In this document: positions 56,001 through 64,000 of the stretch, piece after piece | Numbering within the stretch: the stretch's first letter is position 1 | How the letters are laid out: every line of letters starts with the position of its first letter | Assembly: GCF_028583425.1 (NCBI RefSeq) | Contig: NC_072795.1 | Span: 10,439,001-10,503,000 of the forward strand | Reading direction: 5' to 3' | Source: Eublepharis macularius | Lineage: Eukaryota > Chordata > Lepidosauria > Squamata > Eublepharidae | Length of the DNA: 64,000 nucleotides | Translations under genes and position numbers: made by a program | Notes under the pieces: model-generated | Told to the model about the DNA's origin: nothing | Seen by the model: the letters and a program-made list of their open reading frames with translations, nothing else | The model's database searches: none

Positions 56001-56181
56001 GCTCTACGCCACTTCTGCGCCGCCGCCCGGGCGCCTGTGGCTTGCACCGGTGCTGGCCCGCCGGCGGGCCAGCGCCGCGTCCCAGCGCGGGCGGAAGGCC
56101 ACTTACGCGGGCGTACGGGCTAGATGCGCCCTCGCAAGCCTTAGTTCGGTTCCTGTTCACTTTCCGTGCCCTTCTTAGGAT
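53051..56181. mobile_element. 3.1-kb GC-rich block bounded by short inverted ends
   Basis: The left edge reads ACAGCGCAATCCTATGGCCG, and the right edge TTAGGATTGGGCTGT, an imperfect inverted repeat of 13-14 bp. Composition changes sharply at both borders, from AT-rich intron to very GC-rich sequence. Long overlapping open frames exist on both strands, as expected of GC-rich DNA. None shows a transposase signature I recognise. CAATCCTA ends are shared with the small MITE at 11972-12055, so a DNA transposon is my preferred reading. A target-site duplication was not found. A family-2 repeat is inserted at 54432-54541. Confidence 0.5.
54432..54541 (-). mobile_element. Family-2 hammerhead-like repeat tail
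   Basis: The minus strand reads CATCTGCCGAAGAGAACTTG, a GAGAA/TTCTC hairpin, AGAAGCC, AATAAAATTGGATAGTTGTA, AAGGTGCTACGGGACC and ACAGGCTAACACGGCTAA. The core CTGCCGA differs from CUGANGA, so it is inactive. Confidence 0.7.
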
Positions 56182-56189
56182 TGGGCTGT

Positions 56190-57865
56190 CAGTCTAATAT
56201 GTTTCAAACTCCTAATTCTAATTACAGATATCTCTTTATGTTCTGCAGCTCAGCTATTATTTTCTATTTTTCAATTTATTTTTAGTTATTGTCCATAAAG
56301 GTCTTCATCTTGACTATAGGCTAGGTTTCTTCAATCTTCTTCTGTATCCAGGTGTACAATGGCTCCCAAATGTCATTATGTGTTATAATATCAACATCTT
56401 TCAATAAATTGTCGAAGGCTTTCACGGCCGGAGAACGATGGTTGTTGTGGGTTTTCCGGGCTGTATTGCCGTGGTCTTGGCATTGTATTTCCTGACGTTT
56501 CGCCAGCAGCTGTGGCTGGCATCTTCAGAGGTGTAGCACCAAAAGACAGAGATCTCTCAGTGTCACAGTGACTTTCAATAAACTCGAAAGTTTGTCCATT
56601 TCAGCTGTCTCAAGTATTTTTTCAATCAGATTTCCTTGTGTTGGAGTAGCTGCCATTTTCCAGAGTCCCGCGTATAAAATCTTAGCTGTTGTAATTATGT
56701 TCAAAATCAGGTGTTTTTGGTTTTTATTAACTGGAACCAATATGTGGTTTAGTAAGAAGAGTTCTGGTTTCAAGGGTAAGCAAATCTAAAGTGTCTGTTG
56801 AATCATTCTGTAGACCATCTTCCAGAACTCTGCTGCTTTTTTACATGTCCACCACATATGGAAATAAGAACCCAGCATACTTTCACATTTCCAACATTTA
56901 TTTGACGTATTTGAAGACATTATAGCTATCCTAATGGGAGTTAAGTGCCACCTGTAAAACCTTTTGTATACATTTTCTTTCAGAGAAGCCGATTTTGTCA
57001 TTCTTAAGTTGCCTTTCCACATTTGCGACCATTGCTCTAACTCAATTGTATGCCCCACATTCTCTGCCCATTTTATCATGGTATCTTTAACTTCTTCCCC
57101 CTGTAGTTTTATGTTTAGAAGTACATCATATATTTTCTTTATCATTTTAACATTAGTACTACACATTATGTCAATATTCTCATCTTTTTCATAGAAACCC
57201 ATTACTTTATCTTTTTTATATCTGGATTCCAGTTGTGCCTGACCCCACCATCCCAGCTCAATATCTAGATCTGCCCTTTCTTCTGAGTTTTTTAACAAAC
57301 CACCGAGTTTCAATAATTCCTTATAAGTAGGAGCCTTCCCCTCCTTTTTCAAGGTGGGTTGTGTAAATGCTTCTATTGGGGACACCCATAGAGGAATTTT
57401 CTCATAGAAAGTATATATTACTCTTTCCCAGACCGAAACTAGTGCCTTCCTTATCCAATGGTTTTTAAAATATTTATGATATTCCCATTTTTATACCAGA
57501 GAAATGCATGCCAGCCTATCAGTAGATCATGTCCTTCCAAATTTAAAAGCCTTCCCCCCCTCAAAGTAATCCAGTTTCTCAACCAAGTCACTGCACAAGC
57601 CTTATAATATAGAAGCCAATCTGGTAGAGCAAAACCAGCTTTTTCCTTTGCATCTTGCAACGCTTTCAGTTTAATTCATGGTCTTTTGTTCTGCCAAATA
57701 AAGGATTGCACAGCCTAGTTAAGCTCTTTAAAGAATTGTTCAGGTACCACTATTGGTATGTTTTGAAACAAAAATAGAATTCTTGGAAGGACATTCATTT
57801 TTGTCGCTGCAATTCTTCCCAACAATGGTATCTACAGATCCTTCCATCTTTCCAAATCTTTTTTT
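56190..57865 (-). mobile_element. L1 LINE fragment (ORF2 thumb and C-terminus)
   Basis: On the minus strand the frames include LLYYKACAVTWLRNWITLRG and KSASLKENVYKRFYRWHLTP, then the CWKC...FHMWWTC cysteine/histidine motif and ITTAKILYAGLWKMAATPTQ. These are colinear with the 24638 L1, but from a distinct, more diverged lineage. The frame is broken at several points. A hammerhead monomer is inserted at 56411-56571, splitting the C-terminal coding part. Confidence 0.88.
56411..56571 (-). mobile_element. Family-1 hammerhead repeat, single unit inserted in L1
   Basis: A 161-bp monomer flanked by an 11-bp duplication CTTTCAATAAA (56400-56410 and 56572-56582) inside L1 coding sequence. On the minus strand it reads CTGAAGATGCCAGCCACAGC, GCTGGCGAAACGTCAGGA, and on to CGTGAAAGCCTTCGACAA. 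The full core is intact. It defines the unit length and shows that the monomer can be mobile alone. Confidence 0.88.
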
Positions 57866-57957
57866 GATTGAAAAGCAAGAGAGAATGTTGATATGCCTTC
57901 CACCATTCCCTTCCACCATTCCCTAGCATGGCCATGAATTCCATCTTTGATTCACGG

Positions 57958-58089
57958 AGGACCAAGCTACAAGTGACGAATGACACTTGAACGGCAAGTG
58001 GATCGAGTGGAGCGCAAGTGGAGGGCAAGTGAACAGGGAGGAATACACTTGCTGTTCAAGTGTCATTCGTCACTTGTAGCTTGGCCCTG
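57958..58089. repeat. Palindromic foldback MITE, 132 bp
   Basis: Same family as 11451-11571, with AAGTGACGAATGACACTTGA arms. The centre is slightly longer, with AGCGCAAGTGGAGGGCAAGT partly duplicated. Confidence 0.82.
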
Positions 58090-58114
58090 AGAGTGTTAAT
58101 ATACCTAATATGCA

Positions 58115-58245
58115 TGCATCTGATGAAGAGAACTGTGCTTCTCAAAAGCTTATGCTACAATAAAGTTGGTTAGTCTTAAAGGTGCTACTGGACTCTTTTT
58201 GATTTTGCTACTACAGACTAACACGGCTAACTCCTCTGCATCAAT
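58115..58245 (+). mobile_element. Family-2 hammerhead-like repeat tail, best copy
   Basis: CTGATGA (58120-58126), A, a GAGAA/TTCTC hairpin, then AAAAGCTTATGCTA. An AGC/GCU stem III with a UUAU loop and a UA cleavage site would be possible. The expected G12 is A here. It is followed by AGTCTTAAAGGTGCTACTGG and GCAGACTAACACGG-like sequence. It sits 150 bp before P450 exon 5. Confidence 0.6.
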
Positions 58246-58392
58246 ATTCCTGGAGTTATCCATTATGAGAACACTAGACTGGTATTTGTTATTCTGTTAG
58301 TAGATTTTGCTTTCACCTTTCCCCTATTTTTCCTTTCCTTTTCTCTTTTCTTTCTTTTCTTTCTTCTTTCTTTTTGCTTCTTTCTCTTGCAG

Positions 58393-58569
58393 CTGTATGA
58401 ACTTTTCCCACGGCTCATGGACCTTCTGCCAGGTCCTCACAAGAAGTCATTCTTATACAGAGAAGCTGTGCTTTCATTTGCAAAGAAGGTGATAGAAAAG
58501 CACAGAGAGCATCAGGCCCTGCACGACCCACAGGATTACATTGATTTCTATCTACTTCAGATGGAGAAA
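58393..58569 (+). CDS. CYP2J: Cytochrome P450 family 2 gene, exon 5
   Basis: The 177-nt exon (59 codons) begins in phase 0 with LYELFPRLMDLLPGPHKKSF, the highly conserved FP..M..LPGPH block of CYP2 enzymes. It ends HDPQDYIDFYLLQMEK before GTAAGT. It covers the F to H helices. The acceptor is preceded by an unusually long pyrimidine tract (about 58315-58391, nearly all T and C). This strong splicing signal may offset the repeat-rich intron 4, which is 6.6 kb long. Confidence 0.93.
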
Positions 58570-59409
58570 GTAAGTACACCCTTTGTACCTACAATTAGCT
58601 CAACTCAACACAAGGAAAAATCTGACATAAATTCAATCTCTAGTCTTTAAAACCTTCTTACCTATTTTCTCTACAACTGTGATACTCACTCAGTGGCTCA
58701 CGAGCCACTTCTGGCTGTTTAACATGCCACTTGAGGCTCTTCTGAATATTGTTCCCCAATGTGGCTCCTGCCCCATGTTTCAGTAAAGCGGGTAAGGTCC
58801 ATGCCTGGTGCAGCTTGCGGCTGGTAAATGGCTCCCACCTTGAAAGAACCACTGTCAAAAGAGAGAGTAAACTGCAAGACTCCTTAAGGTGCATGCCTAA
58901 TGGAATTTAGTTAATGTAAATTGCAAATGTGACTTTCTACAAGCCATGGAGTGAATACCAGTGCTCTATAAACAAAAAACATAAGGGCTGGGGCCAGATG
59001 GGGCAGTCTACCGTTACTGTATTGAAATGCACTTTTTCACACCTTATTGCAAAAGCTTGTCCTTGCTTTCAGACTCCCAGAATCCTCTCTCACTTCAGGG
59101 CATATTTTCCTATAACATTTTTTCTTGGCATTCTCTACAGATGCATGCCATATACATTCAAACTTTCTTTCTTTTAGGAAAGTCTACCCAGTTGTCAGCA
59201 TCCAGATTTGGTCAGCCATTGGGCTTCTCAGTGTGAACATTTGTGAATCCAGATTTTGCATTTTTATACATTTTTTAATTCTGTTGGCAGACCTGATCAT
59301 GTTTAGGATATCACTGTAACAAAGAAATTGACCTACCGTGCAGAAATAAGGGAAGAGACTATAGTTTCACTTGAGAGGTGGCAAGAAACACAATGGAAAA
59401 ATGGGATGG
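58570..59409. other. P450 intron 5, proximal part
   Basis: No exon recognised. AT-rich, with no clear repeat. Confidence 0.45.
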
Positions 59410-59741
59410 GAGAAGGTCCAGTAGCACTTTAAACACTAACAAAATTTATTCCAGTATACTCCGTGCATCTGTTGAAGTAAGCTCTGAGCCAAAGCAGCTA
59501 CATTTATATCTAAATTCATGTTCAATGGCTGTGTTATTGATCCGCTGGAATAAATCATTACTGAATCTGATGTAGTTGCAGGTGAGAACAACTGGAAGCT
59601 TGGTAACAAGGTCAGCTGTGGTGTTGTCAGAGATTGTATTCCTAAGGGCTTGTAGGCCAGTTTGGGTGGGGGTGTTGGAGTATAGAAATTCAACATTCGT
59701 GGTGGCCAAAATAGGGTTATCTGGAAGATGTGTAATAGATT

Positions 59742-61313
59742 TATTGTCAAAGGCTTTCATGGCCGGAGAATGATGGTTTTTGTGGGTTTTCCGGGCTGTA
59801 TCACTGTGGTCTTGGCATTGTAGTTCCTGACATTTTGCCAGCAGCTGTGGCTGGCATCTTCAGAGGTGTAGCACCGACATACCGAGATATCTCTTTTTTT
59901 TCTTTAGAAATTTTTTATTGGTGAGTATACTTTTCAAATTCAATACATACATTCCCTCAATATCTAATTAACCCTATCCCCCACCCTTTTCCTCCCCCCT
60001 CTCTATCGACTTCCAACAGCTTTCCAACCATTACCCCCTCTTATTACTTGATAATTCCCTTAGTCTAAGCACATTCTAATTTTTTCCCAGGTATTCTATC
60101 ATATATATCAAATATCCTATCAATATAGCATGCTTCTATCAATTACACTATCAAATATTCTATCAGTATAATATACATCTATCAATTATACTATCAATAT
60201 AGTATAAATCTTATACCCCTCAATATAGACCAGTATGATATAATATAATATAATATATAACAAAAGTCTTAGTTTAAACATATTCTATTTCTTTTAAACA
60301 TATATTATATCAAATATACTATTGTCATTATAATATGTATTAACACCCCTACTGTGTACCCTGCCACCAATGTGGCACCGCACAAAGCACCATACTGCAC
60401 ATTCATTATATAATATACAATCTAATCTACCAACATAATAGTATATATAGTATGCCCCATTAGTATATTTGTTTAACTATTCCCTTATTCATATACTCTG
60501 ATAAAGGTATTACTTATCATAACCTCCCTATCTTATTCTTTAAAAAATCAGTTCTAAATTTCATCCCTCTTCTGCTGTATTATAATCCAAGCTTAGATTA
60601 AAATAGATATAAATTCTTAATGGTAAAGTCACTTCTCTCTTCTGTTTAAAATGTCTTATTTCAAAAGTTCTCAAACTGCCACAGTTCTCCTTTCACATCC
60701 CATTTTTTTTCCAAAAATTGTTTCAGTTTCGCCCAGTCCGCCAAATACTGTCCCGGATCTAGGTCTTTTAAGTTTTCTTGTCATTTTATCTATCTCTGCC
60801 ATGTACAGCAATTTGTAAATCCAGTCCTCTACAGTAGGTACTTCTTGCACTTTCCATTTCTGCGCATACAGTAATCTGCCTGCAGCTGTCATATAAAATA
60901 ACAATGTTCTATTTTGCACTGGAACATTCTCCATTCCCAAATTTAGTAGCAGCAGTTCTGGGTTCTTATTTATTTGGGTTTGTAACACCTCATTAATTAC
61001 TTCTATTATATCTCCCCAGTACTGCTTTGCTACTTCACAAGTCCACCACATATGGTATAATGATCCTTCGTGCTTTTTGCATTTCCAGCACTTATCTGAC
61101 ATTTTAGCGTTCCCCAGCGCAATTTTCTTCGGTGTTAGGTACCATCTGGACAGACCGAGATCTCTCAGCGTCAAACTATGGCTCTCAGTTTGACACTGAG
61201 AGATCTCTGTCTTTCGGTGCTACACCTCTGAAGATGCCAGTCACAGCTGCTGGCAAAGCATCAGGAACTACAATGCCAAGACCACGATACAGCCCGGAAA
61301 ATCCACAACAACC
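59742..61313. mobile_element. Family-1 inverted dimer inserted in the PLE, itself split by L1
   Basis: The outer 14-bp duplication ATGTGTAATAGATT (59728-59741 and 61314-61327) lies in PLE coding sequence. The left half (59742-59893) is in minus orientation; the right half (61154-61313) begins at ACCGAGATCTCTCAG, and its plus-oriented core is at about 61207-61250. The right core has decayed (GGCAAAGCATCAGG). A 1.26-kb L1 sits near the dimer centre. Confidence 0.85.
59894..61153 (-). mobile_element. 5'-truncated L1 inserted in the inverted dimer
   Basis: The minus strand gives RWYLTPKKIALGNAKMSDKC, the CWKCKKHEGSLYHMWWTC motif and YMAEIDKMTRKL. A 3' UTR and A run follow (T run at 59894-59902 on the plus strand). 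The flanks ACCGAGATATCTC (59881-59893) and ACCGAGATCTCTC (61154-61166) are the target duplication with slight change. The sequence is very close to the L1 at 24638. Confidence 0.88.
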
Positions 61314-61937
61314 ATGTGTAATAGATTGTATTTTTCTTAGAAAATCTGTGGGGTCGTGCACATAAGTTGATGGCATAGAGCCTGAGAATGGAGTCCATTC
61401 TAGGAGAAGAAAGCTCACTCACACACTTTTTCATACTTTGCTACTCTTCACCTGCAAACAGAAAATTTAAATAACTTTAGATCATGGATGTTTTTTTTTT
61501 TCAAAATTTGTGAAGGAGGATCCTTTGAATAAGCCAGGCAATCCATGAGAATTTCATTCAGTTGTATGCAGTACATTAGACCCACTCCGACTGGCACAGT
61601 AATCTATTTAGAAGAGCATTATATAAGCACAGTTATATAAGTAAATGTGCTTTCTGTTGAACTCAGTGAAAGGAACTATTTTGATGGGTTTCCTAATCCC
61701 ACTATCTTTACTACCAATATTTTTAAAAAATCCAAGAAAGGACCCCACTCTAAATCTAGCTTTTGTAGTCTTTCATGTAAATGCTTTGTTACTATTCAGA
61801 TTGTTGTATTTCTCCTACAACAGCTTTCTCCATTTCTAATCCAGTTTCTGGTTGGTGGTGGCATACACTGGTAATAACAGCAAAATGCTAAGAGTTTATA
61901 TTGAACTCACTTTCTCATTATGCATTGAAAATAACAG

Positions 61938-62079
61938 AGTGTGAAAGATCCCAACTCGACATACAATGAAGAAAACCTGGCTCAGTGCATTTTGGAACTC
62001 CTCATGGCAGGATCTGACACAACATCCACCACACTACAATGGGCTCTGCTCCTCATGGTGAATCATCCTGATATCCAAG
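61938..62079 (+). CDS. CYP2J: Cytochrome P450 family 2 gene, exon 6 (last in window)
   Basis: The 142-nt exon has an AACAG acceptor and a GTGAGA donor. It encodes SVKDPNSTYNEENLAQCILE, LLMAGSDTTSTTLQWALLLM and ends VNHPDIQ. The I-helix oxygen-activation motif (A/G)Gx(D/E)T(T/S) is present as AGSDTTS. With exons 1-5 the frame is continuous for 320 codons of an expected 490 or so. The ExxR motif and haem-ligand cysteine must be encoded beyond the window's right edge, so function cannot be confirmed here. Confidence 0.93.
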
Positions 62080-63307
62080 GTGAGAAAGACTTGTGAAGCA
62101 GGAAGTGCCCTTATTTTCACTTTTCTTTTTAAGCCTATGGCTCCATATCAGGGGACAAGTAGGAGGTGTCAAATATCTGACCATGAAAATCCCAGTCATA
62201 TACCCAATCATTATGGGTAGCTTTTGTACATAAAGTTTAGCCAGCAACTGCCTTTTCTGTTCTTTTACTAGTATTCCACCTGCTTATAGATTGTTCCCAA
62301 ATATCAGTGCTTTCTAGAATGCATGTATAGTTAATAGAGCTTTTGTAAACCCGGGGTCTCTGGGACATTTTATGCATGGGTTATTTGCTCCCTAACTGGC
62401 TCGGTAGTATTCTGGATGATTTTTTTTATATACAGCAGCAGCAACACTATCGCAGGGTTTGCCCTAGTTAACTGGATGCTGGTTTCTTACGACTTTTTCA
62501 TAAATGCAAGAACATGCTGAGTCCGACTCTTGTGCAGAGGTTAATATTTGCCTTTCATCCACTAGCCTTAGCCCCACCCCCTGTGCAATGATTGGTCTGT
62601 TTGGTTCCTTTCATTCCCCCCTCCTCAGTTCCTTGGGGGAACTCAGCCCATCCATTGCACACCACAGTCTATCCATACATATGCAATCTAAAGGTTTCTG
62701 AATGACTTGAGGGACTGACGAGGTTTTCAGTCTTATCTTGTTTCTCTCCCACACATACATACAATTTATCAGCTGACCAGAGGTGGCCAGAAGAGGAAAA
62801 CGAGTGCAGCTCAGAACAGGTTCTGACTCAAAGGTTCTGCTTTACTTTCTGTTATTATAGAGCATTTTTGTGTGATGTTTTGTAATGTTATCAGTTGTAT
62901 AGTGTGGCAATGATCCCCAATATCCCACCTTTCCTCTAGGGCTCTTGTGATTTAAGCTTTACGTAAATCCAAGTTAGCCAGTCAGAGACCATAGAACTCC
63001 ATTGGATGGGAGGCAGTGAGCCAGCCTCAGCTTAAGAAGGGGAAAAGATATATTTTTTTCTTTGATGACTGTGGATAACAGCATCAGCATAGATGGCTGT
63101 TGATAACAGCATTGTCTTAGACAGGTTTTGTATTTTGGCTTTTCGTTAGGATTTGGGATCAGGTTAGGGAAGGAAATTTGTTTTTAGTGAAGTAAAGCAT
63201 CTGGTTACGAGCCTGTGGATCTCTGCGAGTTAAATGAGCAGCCTGGAACCTGAACAGTCAGCTGTAGTTAAAAAGTTACAGTTGAACTTCAAATTCTGAG
63301 GAACCCT
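62080..63307. other. P450 intron 6, nothing coding
   Basis: No exon 7 (KVQ.EID...ExxR type) was found on the plus strand. No clear repeat was assigned. Confidence 0.5.
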
Positions 63308-63425
63308 GGGCCAAGCTACACATGACGAATGACACTTGAACAGCAAGTGGATTGAGTGGAGGGCAAGTGAACAGGGAGAAATACACTTGCTGTTCAAGTG
63401 TCATTCGTCATGTGTAGCTTGGCCC
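63308..63425. repeat. 118-bp palindromic foldback MITE
   Basis: Same family as 11451-11571; the arms GGGCCAAGCTACACATGACG are intact, with one shared C-to-A change in both arms (ACAGCAAGTG/CACTTGCTGT). Confidence 0.85.
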
Positions 63426-64000
63426 CCTGTCTGAAGAAAAAGGAATCAAATCTCCTCTCAGTGTTTGTGTTTGATAATTAAAGCACAGTTTTAATGTGAT
63501 AACCCCCAGTTGAAAATCTTATGATCTGGGGAGTGAAGTTGAGAGCAGTAGTACATTCCATACTTTTAACTTATTATAACCCTTATCTTCTGAAAATAAA
63601 TGTTTGTTGTTCCATCTGCATCTTCTGTTAAGTCAAAATTGCTGTGAAAGGGGGGTTTACACTTAGCTCACAATTAAGTTCCACATTATTCTTTTAGGGT
63701 AACAAATAAGAAAATGTTATGGAACTCAAAGCTTACACACTACCAGCCAGTTAAATAAAGCTTGTATCTATCCTTTTTATAGCTGGTGGGTGGCTGACAG
63801 GAAGGTTTAAATGGCTAAACAGAGAAGCCAAAGTGTGGGGTTTGGACAGCCATAAGTCCAGAGAGCAGTTACCTCAGAAATCTTCAACTCTCCCTTCTCC
63901 CTCCCATTCCATACATATTGCACCTCACAGCACAGCTGCCACATATATATTGTACTCTTCCTGCAGCATTGTTTTTAACTGTAGTTCATCTTGAGTCTGA
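63426..64000. other. Intron 6 continuing to window edge
   Basis: No exon or repeat recognised. Confidence 0.45.

Larger units (their letters stand above)
59410..61430 (-). mobile_element. Penelope-like (PLE) reverse-transcriptase fragment, interrupted
   Basis: Minus-strand coding, in order: DPTDFLRKIQSITH (about 61355-61314), then after the interruption LPDNPILATTNVEFLYSNTP, QTGLQALRNTISDNTTADLV and VVLTCNYIRFSNDLF. This order (TDFL...L...DV.SLY.NIP...GL.AL...F.F) is that of PLE polymerases just before the catalytic YAN motif. The catalytic region is not preserved; the sequence passes directly to a 3' part (about 59410-59500) resembling family-2 tails. A 1.57-kb nested insertion splits it. 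Confidence 0.72.

Overview
This window is nuclear DNA from a vertebrate, most likely a squamate reptile. The evidence is its repeat mix: L1 copies with nearly open reading frames, CR1/L2-type LINE remains, tRNA-derived SINEs, several hAT families, a Tc1/mariner element and Penelope-like (PLE) sequences, all around a cytochrome P450 gene with the standard vertebrate CYP2 exon structure. No bacterial genes, CRISPR arrays, rRNA or functional tRNA genes were seen.

The only convincing host gene is a CYP2-family P450 on the + strand, closest to CYP2J by my reading. Its exons 1 to 6 lie at 35928-36095, 45781-45943, 50987-51136, 51586-51746, 58393-58569 and 61938-62079. All junctions are GT/AG, and exons 2-6 are 163, 150, 161, 177 and 142 nt, the classic CYP2 sizes. 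Together they encode about 320 residues, from the membrane anchor to the I-helix. The K-helix and haem-binding cysteine exons must lie to the right of the window. Two further exon 1 copies sit upstream in an inverted duplication. The one at 7726-7896 (minus) is intact, with a TATA-like box. The one at 17909-18079 (plus) has lost its ATG and its TATA box.

The rest is a dense, nested mobile-element landscape. Region 1-7.4 kb holds an L1 fragment, an inverted-dimer element and a foldback. Region 11-17 kb has foldback elements, a SINE, a minisatellite, LINE remains and a second inverted dimer. Region 19-24 kb holds three hAT elements with 8-bp target-site duplications (TSDs). Region 24.4-35.6 kb is built from duplicated blocks, disrupted by a near-complete L1 (24638-28417) and by a 790-bp inverted-repeat element containing a well-formed hammerhead ribozyme fold. 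Region 37-45 kb has SINEs, a Tc1/mariner element and CR1/L2 remains. Intron 2 of the P450 gene carries the 5' part of a hAT element with a BED-finger transposase, and a 650-bp palindrome. Intron 4 carries a 3.1-kb GC-rich block with inverted ends. Intron 5 contains a three-level nest: PLE reverse transcriptase, then a hammerhead-type inverted dimer, then L1.

The most unusual theme is short repeats with hammerhead-ribozyme cores. Several are inserted as head-to-head inverted dimers with clean 11-14 bp TSDs. PLE origin is the likely explanation, since hammerhead motifs are established in PLE terminal repeats. The recurrent head-to-head form and its density here deserve a closer look.
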